This document shows positions 7,635-15,960 of a stretch of DNA of 39,194 nt, piece after piece. Position numbers and translations under genes: made by a program. Under the pieces are notes generated by a model that was given only the letters and a program-made list of their open reading frames with translations, was not told where the DNA came from and made no database searches. Each line of letters starts with the position of its first letter. The first letter of the stretch is position 1. The stretch is from Gordonia shandongensis DSM 45094 (GTDB taxonomy: Bacteria > Actinomycetota > Actinomycetes > Mycobacteriales > Mycobacteriaceae): NCBI RefSeq assembly GCF_000423025.1, contig NZ_AUHE01000019.1, forward strand, positions 1-39,194, in the 5' to 3' direction.

Positions 7635-10310
7635 ATGGGAACGGGCTTTCAGGGAGCGGTTCTGCGCGCCCTCGGCGCGAAGAACCACCCGGCGACGGTG
7701 ACCGGGAAACGCTGGATCACCGACCACGTGGTGCGGATCGACTTCCGGTGCGACCACATCCTGCACGCCGACGGTGAGAAGCCGTCCGCCTGGGTCCGGG
7801 CGTGGTTCCCCGACCCGGACGGCGGATCGAAGTACTTCCAACGCGGGTACACCCTGGTCGACCCCGACCCGGACGCAGGAACGTTCGCCCTCTGCTTCCT
7901 GGTGCACGAGCCGGCCGGCCCGGCATCCACCTGGGCGCGCGACGTCGAGGTCGGCGCCGAGCTGCTCATGACACGTCTCGGCGGCGACGGATACGACATC
8001 GAAGACGGCGGAGAGGGGAGCGGCGGCGAGAACGGTCCGCGCGGCTACCTGCTGATGGGCGACGTCGCGGCGTGGCCCGCGATCGTCTCGATCATCGACC
8101 GGATCCCCGCCGGCACACCGGTGCGAGCCGTGATCGAACACGACAACCCCGACGACCGCGGCCTGCCGATTCCGCAGCGGGACGGACTCGAGGTGGACTG
8201 GGTGCCGATGCGCGCCGATCGCCGCGCGCTCGTCGACGCCATCGGCGACCGCGACTACCGCGGGTGGAAGACCTGGGTGACCGCCGAGACCGTGGCGACC
8301 CGACTCGCGAAGTCAGCGCTGAGCCTGGCGCACGAACAGAACAAGGCCACGATGCACACGCAGGCGTACTGGATGGCCGGACGTGCGATGGGCAAGCAGG
8401 TCGACACCGCCGAGGACACCGGAGACGACGACACCGGAGACGACGACACCGGAGACGACGACACCGGAGACGACGACACCGCGACGGCGTCGGGATCCAC
8501 CCCGACGGCGGCCCCTGTGCGGGCGAAGCGGACAACACCCGGAGCCCCGACGACCACCGGAGACAGGGCAGCAGCCGGAGACAGGGCAGCAGCCGGAGAC
8601 CAGGCAGGGTCGATCCTGCGGCCGGCGCTGCCTGCGCTGATCCTGGCCGCGCTCGTCGCCGTCGTCCTGGCCGTTCTCACGGTGGTCCCGCTGATCCTGT
8701 TCGCCGAGGCCGCGCGACTCCTGGTCGACGGCGCCGACCGCGCCGACCTCGTCGACGTCGCCGTGACAGCCGCCGTCGTCTTGGCCGCCGGTGCCGGAGG
8801 CGGGGCGCTGCTGATGACCGGCCTGCACTTCTACGACCAGATGTACGCGGCCGCGTTGCGGCGACGCGTCCTGGACAAGCTGACCCGGCTGCCGCTCGGC
8901 TGGTTCACCGCGCGGCGCGGCGGCGAGATCCGAGCGGTGGTCACCGACGACATCACCGCGCTGCACTACCTGGTGACCCACGCCGTCCCCGATCTCGTCG
9001 CCGCGGTGGTGACGCCGCTGGTCATCATCGGATACCTGTACTCGGTGCAGTGGGTGCTCGCCACGGTCCTGCTGATTCCGGTGATCGGCTACGTGGTGGC
9101 GATGGCGCGGCTCGCCACCGCCGACAAACCGCGACTGCAGCGGATGCTGCGCTGGAACGCGACCCTGCCGGGGGACACCGAACGATTCATCGCCGACCAG
9201 CGGGTCGGTCGCGTCTTCGGCGACCGCGCCACCGTCGACCTGCCGACCGAACTGCGCCGACTCACCGAGTTCATCGCCGACTGGCAGCGCGCGACCATCG
9301 GGGCGAAGGCGGTGATCCTCCAGCTCAACCGGCCGATCACGTCGACGGTGGTGGTCGCGCTCGCCGGGACGGCACTGATCAGCATCGATGCGATGCCCGC
9401 GGCGGCGATTCTGCCGTTCCTGATCCTCGGCACGTCCTTCGGCGACCGGTTGCTGGCGGCGTCGTACGCCATCGGCGGACTGCGGTCGGGAGTCAACGGC
9501 AAGGCCGCTCTCGACCTGCTGCTGACCACCCCGGAACTGGCGCGTGCGACGAAACCGGTCGACCCTCTGGCCGCATCCGGGTCGGCGCGGGTGGAGTTGC
9601 GGGGCGTGCGGTTCGGATACACCCCGGGGCGTCCGGTGGTGGACGATCTCACCCTCGCCCTGCCCGCGGGCACGACGACGGCCCTGGTCGGGCCGTCCGG
9701 GTCGGGGAAGTCGACTCTCGCCGCGCTCGTGGCGCGGCTGTGGGATCCGGATGCCGGTGCGGTGCTCCTCGACGGCGTCGACCTCCGCGACATCCCGGAA
9801 CCGCAGCTGCGAAGCCGGATCGCGGTGGTCCTCCAAGACGTCCAGTTGATTCGGGGGACCGTCGCGGAGAACATCGCGCTGGGGACCGTCGGCGTGAGTG
9901 CGGCCGCCATCGTCGAGGCGGCCCGCGCCGCGTACATCCACGATGAGATCGAGGCGCTGCCCGACGGCTACGACACCGTGGTCGACCGGGACAGTCTCTC
10001 GGGCGGGCAGCGGCAGCGGATCGCGATCGCCCGCGCACTGCTCGGCGATCCCCGGGTGGTGGTGCTCGACGAGGCGACGGCGGCCGCCGACCCGGACTCG
10101 GAGTGGGAGGTTCGACGCGGGTTGACGAGCCTGCTGGATCGCCGGACGGTGCTGGTGGTGGCGCATCGACTCCACACGATCGCCGACGCCGACCAGATCG
10201 TCGTCCTCGACGGAGGTCGGATCGTGGAGCGCGGCAGCGGAGCCGACCTGCTCGCATCCGGCGGCATGTACGCGGCCATGACCGCTCGGGCTCAGGAGGC
10301 ACTGCGGTGA
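7635..10310 (+). CDS. irtA: IrtA-type siderophore-interacting (FAD) / ABC transporter fusion
   Basis: 891 aa. Residues ~1-255 are a siderophore-interacting, FAD-binding reductase domain: WITDHVVRIDF, YFQRGYTLVD for flavin binding, GDVAAWPAI, EHDNPDDRGLP and a C-terminal TMHTQAYWMAGRAMG. A repetitive acidic linker (~261-325) follows. From ~333 the protein is an ABC transmembrane domain with about six helices. From ~650 it is a nucleotide-binding domain: Walker A GPSGSGKS at 686-693, signature LSGGQRQR near 788, Walker B VVVLDEAT and H-loop VAHRL. In mycobacteria IrtA pairs with IrtB to import ferric mycobactin-type siderophores and reduce the iron on the cytoplasmic side. The next gene overlaps its stop, and an iron box lies upstream. 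Confidence 0.93.
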   Translation: MGTGFQGAVLRALGAKNHPATVTGKRWITDHVVRIDFRCDHILHADGEKPSAWVRAWFPDPDGGSKYFQRGYTLVDPDPDAGTFALCFLVHEPAGPASTWARDVEVGAELLMTRLGGDGYDIEDGGEGSGGENGPRGYLLMGDVAAWPAIVSIIDRIPAGTPVRAVIEHDNPDDRGLPIPQRDGLEVDWVPMRADRRALVDAIGDRDYRGWKTWVTAETVATRLAKSALSLAHEQNKATMHTQAYWMAGRAMGKQVDTAEDTGDDDTGDDDTGDDDTGDDDTATASGSTPTAAPVRAKRTTPGAPTTTGDRAAAGDRAAAGDQAGSILRPALPALILAALVAVVLAVLTVVPLILFAEAARLLVDGADRADLVDVAVTAAVVLAAGAGGGALLMTGLHFYDQMYAAALRRRVLDKLTRLPLGWFTARRGGEIRAVVTDDITALHYLVTHAVPDLVAAVVTPLVIIGYLYSVQWVLATVLLIPVIGYVVAMARLATADKPRLQRMLRWNATLPGDTERFIADQRVGRVFGDRATVDLPTELRRLTEFIADWQRATIGAKAVILQLNRPITSTVVVALAGTALISIDAMPAAAILPFLILGTSFGDRLLAASYAIGGLRSGVNGKAALDLLLTTPELARATKPVDPLAASGSARVELRGVRFGYTPGRPVVDDLTLALPAGTTTALVGPSGSGKSTLAALVARLWDPDAGAVLLDGVDLRDIPEPQLRSRIAVVLQDVQLIRGTVAENIALGTVGVSAAAIVEAARAAYIHDEIEALPDGYDTVVDRDSLSGGQRQRIAIARALLGDPRVVVLDEATAAADPDSEWEVRRGLTSLLDRRTVLVVAHRLHTIADADQIVVLDGGRIVERGSGADLLASGGMYAAMTARAQEALR
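8415..8480 (+). repeat. 15-bp tandem repeat in irtA
   Basis: Four perfect copies of GACACCGGAGACGAC (8415-8474) plus a partial fifth. They are in frame and encode repeated DTGDD in the linker between the reductase and membrane domains. Confidence 0.95.
8557..8607 (+). repeat. 18-bp tandem repeat in irtA
   Basis: CCGGAGACAGGGCAGCAG occurs twice (8557-8574 and 8575-8592), followed by a diverged partial copy to 8607. It is in frame and adds a GDRAAA unit to the same linker. Confidence 0.9.
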
Positions 10311-12064
10311 TCATCACGGATCTGGCGGCCGTCACCGGCGCCCCGCACCGGCGTGACCGGATCGTCTTCACCGCACTGACGGTTCTCGCGACGGCGCTCC
10401 AGGCGGCCGTCGCCCTGATGCTCGTCCCGCTGCTGGAGGCGCTGTTCGGGGATCGACCGGCCGACGCGTGGCCGTGGGTCGCGGCGATGCTGGCGGGCCT
10501 CGCCGTGGCGTGGACGGCAGATGTCGCGGCCACGCACGCGGGCGTCCGGATCGGCCTCGGCCTGGTGCGAGCCGGCGAACGCGACGGCGTGGCCGCCATC
10601 CGGCGCCTCGATCCGGGCGACCTGCACTCCGACCGCGCGTCGCGCCTGCGGGATCTGGTCAGCACCTCGGCTCCGGAGGCGGTGTCGTCGGTGGTGCTGC
10701 TGCTCTCGCCGCTCATGCACGCGGTGCTGCTCGTCCCGATGCTCGCGGTCGGTCTGCTGCTGATCGCGTGGCAACTGGCGGCGGTCGCGCTGATCGGCGG
10801 CGTCCTCCTGTTCGCCGCATTCCTCGCGGGCCGTGCGGCCGTCGCGCGATCGGAGGCCGCGTTCGCCGATGCGGGACGGGCGATCGACGACGCGATGTTC
10901 GAGTTCGGCTGGGCTCAGCCGACGTTGCGCGCGGCCGGCGCGGCAGGGGCCGACGGGGGCGCCGCAGGGGTGGGGAGCGTGGAGTCCGCGGTGGCCGCGT
11001 CCCGTCGCCACGGGTTCCGACTGCTCGCATGGCAGGTGCCCGGCGACCTGGTGTTCAGTGTGGTCGGACAGCTCGTTCTCCTCGGCTTCGGCGTCACCGC
11101 CGGCGCGTTGTATCTGTCGGGGGATCTGTCCGGTGTCACGGCCGCCGCGATGATCGTCGTACTGCTCCGGGTGGTGGAGACCACCGGGTCGCTGGCGCTG
11201 TTGGCCACGCCGTTCACCGCGATGGAACGCCTGCTGGCCGACCTGCGCGGGTTGGCCGGCGACGACGACCCGAACCCGGCGACCCCGAACCCGGTGACCC
11301 CGACCGCGGCGACCCCGGACCCGACCGGCGGGCGGCCGCGACCGGTCGCGGCCGCGCTCCGATCGGTGGGCTACGCGTACCCCGACGGGACGCGGGCGCT
11401 CGACGGTGTGGACCTCGACATCGAGGCGGGGCGCATCACCGTGGTCGTCGGCGCCTCCGGGTCGGGGAAGTCGACGCTGCTCGACGTGCTCGCCGGTCTC
11501 CGTGAGCCGACCGCGGGGAGTGTGGTGTTCGACGGCGCACCGGCGCCGGCGGCCCGGCGGCTGGCCGATTCCTCGGTGGTCTTTCAGACGACGTCTCTGC
11601 GTTCGGGCACCCTGGCGGAGAACGTGTTGACCTCGGCTGACGCGGATCTGACGGAGATCGCCGATTCGGCGGGGCTCGGCCCGGTGCTGGCGGCGCTGCC
11701 CGACGGGTGGGACACCCGCGTCGGTGAGGGCGCGAACACTCTCTCGGGTGGGGAGCGTCAGCGGGTCGGTCTGGCCCGCGCCCTGGCCAAACCCGCCGGT
11801 CTCCTGCTCATCGACGAGGCGACGTCGGCGCTCGACGTGGTGACCGAGCGTGCCGTGGTCGACTCGCTGCGGCGGATCCGCGGCGATCGCACCGTGGTGA
11901 TCGTGACGCACCGGCCGGCGCTGGTGTCGCTGGCCGACTCCGTGGTCGTCCTCGACGGCGGTCGGGTGGCCGACTGCGGATCGGTCGACGACCTCCGAGC
12001 TCGCGGCGGTGTCTTCGCCGACCTGTGGCGGCGGTGGCGCGAGTCGGAGGGATGGCGGGTCTGA
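10307..12064 (+). CDS. irtB: IrtB-type ABC transporter, siderophore import partner
   Basis: 585 aa from GTG 10307, which overlaps the irtA stop (GTGA) and follows AGGAGG at 10294-10299. It is a half-transporter with membrane helices up to about residue 310. A Pro/Thr/Asp-rich linker (PNPATPNPVTPTAATPDPT, ~324-342) is followed by a nucleotide-binding domain: Walker A GASGSGKS at 382-389, signature LSGGERQR, Walker B LLLIDEATSALD and switch VTHRP. It should form a heterodimer with IrtA in the inner membrane. Length and overlap match mycobacterial irtAB. No reductase domain is present, as expected for the B subunit. Confidence 0.92.
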   Translation: MIITDLAAVTGAPHRRDRIVFTALTVLATALQAAVALMLVPLLEALFGDRPADAWPWVAAMLAGLAVAWTADVAATHAGVRIGLGLVRAGERDGVAAIRRLDPGDLHSDRASRLRDLVSTSAPEAVSSVVLLLSPLMHAVLLVPMLAVGLLLIAWQLAAVALIGGVLLFAAFLAGRAAVARSEAAFADAGRAIDDAMFEFGWAQPTLRAAGAAGADGGAAGVGSVESAVAASRRHGFRLLAWQVPGDLVFSVVGQLVLLGFGVTAGALYLSGDLSGVTAAAMIVVLLRVVETTGSLALLATPFTAMERLLADLRGLAGDDDPNPATPNPVTPTAATPDPTGGRPRPVAAALRSVGYAYPDGTRALDGVDLDIEAGRITVVVGASGSGKSTLLDVLAGLREPTAGSVVFDGAPAPAARRLADSSVVFQTTSLRSGTLAENVLTSADADLTEIADSAGLGPVLAALPDGWDTRVGEGANTLSGGERQRVGLARALAKPAGLLLIDEATSALDVVTERAVVDSLRRIRGDRTVVIVTHRPALVSLADSVVVLDGGRVADCGSVDDLRARGGVFADLWRRWRESEGWRV

Positions 12065-12085
12065 CCGGGCGGCGGCGCGCCGGTG

Positions 12086-12841
12086 TCAGTGCAGGACCAG
12101 CAGCCAGACGGCGATGTAGTGCAGCAGTGCGGCCACGGCGGTGCAGGCGTGGAACACCTCGTGGTAGCCGAAGACGCCGGGCCACGGGTCGGGGCGCCGC
12201 AGGGCGTAGAGGATGCCGCCGACGCTGTAGAGCACGCCGCCGACGGCGAGGAGCACCATCACGCCGACGCCGGTGTTGCCGATCAGCATCGGGCCGACAC
12301 CGACGATCAGCCAGCCGAGAGCGATGTAGAGCACCACACCCAGAGCGCGCGGTGAGCCGGGCCAGAGGAGTTTGAGGGTGACGCCGGCGATCGCCCCGAT
12401 CCACACGGCGCCGAGCACCCACCAGCGGACGGGGGAGTCGAGGCCCATGATGCAGAAGGGCGAGTAGGTGCCGGCGATGAAGATGAAGATCATCGAGTGG
12501 TCGGCGCGCTTCATCGCGACGCGCGCCCGCGGCGTCGTCCAGTCGACGCGGTGGTACACCGAGCTCACGGTGAACAGTCCGCAGATGGTGACGACGTAGG
12601 CCGCCACCGCCGCGACGGCGGCCGCGGGGCGCTGCATGGCGGTCCCGACGATGAGCACGATCCCGACGGAGGCGGCGACGAACGCCGCGTACTTGTGGAT
12701 GACACCGCGCAGGGTCGGCTTCGCCTCGTCCGAGTGACCGGTCCCGGCGGGGTGACCGGTCCGGGCGGGATGATCGGACCGGGCGGGGTGATCGGGGATC
12801 GCACCGGTGGGCGTCACGACAGTCGAGGGACTCTCCGTCAT
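12086..12841 (-). CDS. Hemolysin III / YqfA family membrane protein (Rv1085c-like)
   Basis: 251 aa with seven predicted membrane helices. The family (hemolysin III, PAQR-like) signature is seen in GLFTVSSVYHRVDWT, KRADHSMIFIFIAGTYSPFC and GYHEVFHACTAVAALLHY. The His/Asp residues of these motifs (SxxxH, D-H, H-xxx-H) resemble the metal site of PAQR receptors. Substrate and role are unknown. The first ~40 residues are a His/Pro-rich, imperfectly repeated cytoplasmic tail (DHPAR, TGHPAG). The ATG at 12841 is chosen because TACCGT lies 7 nt upstream, a leaderless arrangement. A longer frame continues upstream but would lie antisense to the prenyl transferase. It is divergent from that gene across 60 bp containing a large palindrome. 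Confidence 0.87.
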   Translation of the reverse strand: MTESPSTVVTPTGAIPDHPARSDHPARTGHPAGTGHSDEAKPTLRGVIHKYAAFVAASVGIVLIVGTAMQRPAAAVAAVAAYVVTICGLFTVSSVYHRVDWTTPRARVAMKRADHSMIFIFIAGTYSPFCIMGLDSPVRWWVLGAVWIGAIAGVTLKLLWPGSPRALGVVLYIALGWLIVGVGPMLIGNTGVGVMVLLAVGGVLYSVGGILYALRRPDPWPGVFGYHEVFHACTAVAALLHYIAVWLLVLH

Positions 12842-12842
12842 A

Positions 12843-12864
12843 GAACCTACGGTACCGTAAGTTC
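12843..12864. promoter_or_regulatory. 22-bp inverted repeat overlapping the hemolysin III -10 region
   Basis: The core TACGGTACCGTA (12848-12859) is a perfect palindrome. With one mismatched pair it extends to GAAC...GTTC arms (12843-12846 and 12861-12864). It overlaps the likely -10 (TACCGT read on the minus strand) of the hemolysin III gene, as expected for a repressor operator. The cognate regulator is unknown. Confidence 0.55.
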
Positions 12865-12888
12865 CGCTCGGGTAACTTGCCGACAGAG

Positions 12889-12894
12889 TAATGT
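12889..12894 (+). promoter_or_regulatory. -10 box of the prenyl synthase gene
   Basis: TAATGT, 7 nt before GTG 12902. It is close to the actinobacterial consensus and predicts a leaderless transcript. Confidence 0.55.
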
Positions 12895-12901
12895 TCTCAC
12901 T

Positions 12902-13684
12902 GTGAAATTGCTCCCCGATCGGCTTCGCGGCGGCATGCTGCGGGTCTACGAACACCGGCTCGTTCAGCTGATGGACCCCGACCGGATTCCACGCCACGTG
13001 GCGATCATCTGCGACGGGAACCGGCGCTGGGCCCGCGAGGCGGGCTTCGACGACGTCAGCCACGGCCACCGCGTGGGGGCGCGCCGCATCGCCGACATGC
13101 TCGGCTGGTGCGCGGAGGTCGGCATCGAAGCCGTCACCATCTACCTGCTGTCGACCGAGAACCTCACCCGGGACTCCGACGAACTCGACGCGCTGATGGA
13201 GATCGTCCCCGACATCGTCGACGAGATCTCCGACGTCGACGCCGACTGGCGCGTGCGGATCGTCGGCAACCTCGACCAACTCCCCGCTCCCGTCGCCGAA
13301 CGTCTCCGCGGGGCCGCGGTCCGCACCGCGCACAGCACCGACATGACCGTCAACGTCGCGGTGGGATACGGCGGCCGCCAGGAGATCGTCGACGCCGTCC
13401 AAGACCTCCTCGCCGAGGCGGTCGACGCGGGCGTCTCCGGCGCCGAACTCGTCGAGCGGGTCACCGTCGACGCGATCGACGATCACCTCTACACGCGGGG
13501 GACGCCCGACCCCGACCTCGTGATCCGCACATCGGGCGAACAGCGACTCAGCGGCTTTCTGCTCTGGCAGAGCGCCTACTCGGAGATCTGGTTCACCGAC
13601 GCCTACTGGCCGGAGTTCCGGCGCGTCGACTTCCTCCGCGCGCTGCGCGACTTCGCCGCCCGGAACAGGAGGTTCGGCCGATGA
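12902..13684 (+). CDS. Cis-prenyltransferase (isoprenyl transferase, Rv1086-like)
   Basis: 260 aa from GTG 12902. A Z-type polyprenyl diphosphate synthase: it adds isopentenyl diphosphate in cis to an allylic primer on the way to decaprenyl phosphate, the lipid carrier for arabinogalactan and peptidoglycan. The catalytic Asp is D38 in IICDGNRRWAR. The substrate-binding C-terminal motif DLVIRTSGEQRLSGFLLWQSAYSEIWF is intact. By position next to a hemolysin III gene it corresponds to Rv1086, which makes the short Z,E-farnesyl diphosphate. The final chain length cannot be read from the sequence. It is followed by two genes on the same strand, 52 and 0 nt away. Confidence 0.93.
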   Translation: MKLLPDRLRGGMLRVYEHRLVQLMDPDRIPRHVAIICDGNRRWAREAGFDDVSHGHRVGARRIADMLGWCAEVGIEAVTIYLLSTENLTRDSDELDALMEIVPDIVDEISDVDADWRVRIVGNLDQLPAPVAERLRGAAVRTAHSTDMTVNVAVGYGGRQEIVDAVQDLLAEAVDAGVSGAELVERVTVDAIDDHLYTRGTPDPDLVIRTSGEQRLSGFLLWQSAYSEIWFTDAYWPEFRRVDFLRALRDFAARNRRFGR

Positions 13685-13736
13685 CCGGTCGGCGTACCGT
13701 GAACCCCACACGACCCGACGCAGCGGAGGAGCGGGC

Positions 13737-14474
13737 ATGAAGATCACGGTCGTCGGAGCCAGCGGACAGTTCGGGTCGATCCTGTGCGACCGCCTCGACA
13801 CCCGCGGGGCCGAGGTGGTGCGGGCCCATCGCGGGGCCGGCGTCGACGCCGTCACCGGAGCCGGACTCGCGGAGGCGTGTGCGGGCGCCGACGTGATCGT
13901 CGACGCCACCAACCTGATGTCGATGCGGGCCGCGGAGTCCGAGAAGTTCTTCTCCGCGGTGGCGACGAACATCGCGCGGACGGCACGCGCCACCGGTGCG
14001 GCCGTCGTATACCTGACGATCCACGGTGCACCCGATCCGGCAGTCGCGCGAATGGGTCACTACCGCGGCAAGGCCGCCCAGGAACGCGTCTACTCCGCCG
14101 AATGCGGCGACACCGCGACCGCCGTGGCCTCCACCCAGTGGTACTCGCTCGCCGAGACGTTCCTGTCGGCGATGCGGCTGGGGCCGATCGCCGCCGTCCC
14201 GCACATGGTGGCGCGGCCGGCCGCCGTCGACGACGTCGCCGACGCGATGGCCGACGTGGTCCTCGACCCGGCGCGGCCCGACCGCGTCGTGGTCGCCGGG
14301 CCGGAGGTCATGGACATGCTCGACGTCGCCCGAATGATCGCGGCAGCCGACGGCACGCCCAAGAAGGTGGTCGGCGTGCGCCTGATCAAGGGGTTGGCCG
14401 GCGGGGCCCTCGTCCCCCAGAATCCCGACGTCGTCACCACCACCACGGTCGACGACTGGCTGGCCGCGCGCTGA
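13737..14474 (+). CDS. NAD(P)-binding Rossmann-fold protein, NmrA/SDR-like
   Basis: 245 aa. The N-terminus ITVVGASGQFGSIL is the dinucleotide-binding fold of atypical short-chain dehydrogenases (NmrA or nucleoside-diphosphate-sugar-epimerase-like). Residues FFSAVATNIARTARATGAAVVYLTIHGA and HYRGKAAQERVY follow, with a Tyr/Lys-like arrangement (HYRGK). It could be an NADPH sensor, an oxidoreductase or an epimerase; the substrate is not known. ATG 13737 is preceded by GGAGGAG. The stop overlaps the start of the YbaK gene (TGATG), so the two are translated together. Confidence 0.8.
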   Translation: MKITVVGASGQFGSILCDRLDTRGAEVVRAHRGAGVDAVTGAGLAEACAGADVIVDATNLMSMRAAESEKFFSAVATNIARTARATGAAVVYLTIHGAPDPAVARMGHYRGKAAQERVYSAECGDTATAVASTQWYSLAETFLSAMRLGPIAAVPHMVARPAAVDDVADAMADVVLDPARPDRVVVAGPEVMDMLDVARMIAAADGTPKKVVGVRLIKGLAGGALVPQNPDVVTTTTVDDWLAAR

Positions 14475-14959
14475 TGGCGGCTGCGACGCCCGCGATCGCC
14501 GCCCTGGAGGACGCCGGACTGCCGTTCCGACTGCACCGGTACAAACACGACCGTCGCCGCGACGACTACGGTGCCGAAGCCGTCGCCGTCACCGCCGCGA
14601 CCCTCGGCGTCGACGCCGCGCAGATCGTCAAGACCCTCGTCATCGACCTCGGCGGAACACTCGGCGTCGCAGTGATACCGGTGCCGGCGAAGCTGTCGTT
14701 GAAGGCCGCCGCGAAGGCCCTCGGTGCGCCACGGGCGGAGATGGCGCAGGCCGCGGCGGTGACCAGATCGACCGGGTACGTCCTCGGCGGCGTCTCGCCC
14801 CTCGGCCAGAAGACGACCCTGCCCACCGTCGTCGACGCCTCGGTGCTGGCGTGGGATTCGATCCTGTGCAGTGGCGGCCGCCGCGGACTGGAGATCCGAC
14901 TCGCCCCCGCCGACCTGGTGTCGGCCACCGGGGCGGTCGTCGCCGAGATCACCGCCTGA
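14474..14959 (+). CDS. YbaK/EbsC-family aminoacyl-tRNA deacylase
   Basis: 161 aa, the usual length. YbaK (Cys-tRNA(Pro) deacylase) proteins hydrolyse misacylated tRNA in trans. Family features are the opening FRLHRYKHDRRRDDYGAEAV, the segment QIVKTLVIDLGG and the pocket GGVSPLGQKTTLPTVVDASVL with the conserved Gly-Gly-x-SP. It overlaps the previous gene by one base and ends 6 nt from the convergent coaA stop codon. Specificity (Cys-tRNA(Pro) or another) is inferred from the family. Confidence 0.9.
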   Translation: MAAATPAIAALEDAGLPFRLHRYKHDRRRDDYGAEAVAVTAATLGVDAAQIVKTLVIDLGGTLGVAVIPVPAKLSLKAAAKALGAPRAEMAQAAAVTRSTGYVLGGVSPLGQKTTLPTVVDASVLAWDSILCSGGRRGLEIRLAPADLVSATGAVVAEITA

Positions 14960-14965
14960 AGCGTC

Positions 14966-15907
14966 CTACAGTTTCCGCAACCGCACCCGGTTGATCGAGT
15001 GGTCGCCGTCCTTGCGGAGCACCAGGGTGGCCCGCGGTCGCGTCGGCAGGATGTTCTCGATGAGGTTCGGCCGGTTGATCGACGTCCAGATGTCGCCGGC
15101 GGCGATCGTCGCCTGCGCGTCGGTGAGCGACGAATAGTAGTGGAAGTGCGACTCCGGGTCGGCGAACGAACCGGTCCGCATCTGCAGGAACCGCGAGATG
15201 TACCACCTCTCGATGTCGGAGGTCTTGGCGTCGACGTACACCGAGAAGTCGAACAGGTCCGACACCGTGAGCGTCGGACCGGTCTGCAGGACGTTCAGAC
15301 CCTCGACGATGAGGATGTCGGGCTGGCGCACCGAATGCACCACACCCGGCACGATGTCGTAGCTGACGTGGGAGTACACCGGCGCGGTGACCTCCGGGGT
15401 CCCCGACTTCACCTCGGTGACGAACCTGAGCAGCGCGCGACGGTCGTACGACTCGGGAAAACCCTTGCGGTGCATGATCCCGCGCCGTTCGAGTTCCGCG
15501 GTCGGCAGGAGGAAGCCGTCGGTGGTCACCAGGTCGACCTTCGGATGCGACTCCCACCGCGACAGCAGCGTCGCCAGGACGCGGGCGGTCGTCGACTTGC
15601 CGACGGCCACCGATCCGGCGATGCCGATGACGAACGGGACCTGCCGATTCCGCTGGCGTTCGCCGAGGAACGTCGACGTCGCGGCGAACAGCCGCTGCCG
15701 CGCCTCCACCTGCAGGTGGATGAGACGCGAGAGCGGCAGATACACCTCGGCGACCTCGTTGAGATCGATCTGCTCGCCCAGGCCGACGAGCTGATCGAGC
15801 TCCGACTCGTTCAGCACCATCGGCATCTTCTGCCGCAGTTCCCGCCACTGCTTGCGGTCGAGTTCCAGGTACAGGCCGGGATCGCGGTCGTGGGGTAGAC
15901 GCGCCAT
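14966..15907 (-). CDS. coaA: Pantothenate kinase, type I
   Basis: 313 aa from ATG 15907. It phosphorylates pantothenate with ATP, the committed and usually feedback-controlled step of coenzyme A synthesis. The P-loop is GSVAVGKS at residues 98-105. Typical CoaA segments follow: [43 protein letters not shown] and [16 protein letters not shown] [13 protein letters not shown], ending RVRLRKL. Length matches E. coli and mycobacterial CoaA (Rv1092c). It diverges from the DUF885 gene over 53 bp and converges on ybaK. A long apparent N-terminal extension of the frame lies antisense to the DUF885 gene and is not real. Confidence 0.96.
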   Translation of the reverse strand: MARLPHDRDPGLYLELDRKQWRELRQKMPMVLNESELDQLVGLGEQIDLNEVAEVYLPLSRLIHLQVEARQRLFAATSTFLGERQRNRQVPFVIGIAGSVAVGKSTTARVLATLLSRWESHPKVDLVTTDGFLLPTAELERRGIMHRKGFPESYDRRALLRFVTEVKSGTPEVTAPVYSHVSYDIVPGVVHSVRQPDILIVEGLNVLQTGPTLTVSDLFDFSVYVDAKTSDIERWYISRFLQMRTGSFADPESHFHYYSSLTDAQATIAAGDIWTSINRPNLIENILPTRPRATLVLRKDGDHSINRVRLRKL

Positions 15908-15960
15908 GGACGGTAAGGCTACAGGGACCGGGATCGGAGTTCGCCGGTAGCGTGGCTCAC

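Noticed and set aside
8415..8607. CRISPR-like repeats
   Set aside because: The repeats are contiguous, in frame and without spacers, and no cas genes are seen.
8313..10175. Long minus-strand frame opposite irtA (620 codons)
   Set aside because: Antisense to a clear ABC transporter. It is Arg/Gly/Pro-rich without domains, as expected from high GC content.
12842..13993. Upstream extension of the hemolysin III frame
   Set aside because: The extra 384 codons lie antisense to the prenyl synthase gene; the promoter-like sequence and family length support ATG 12841.
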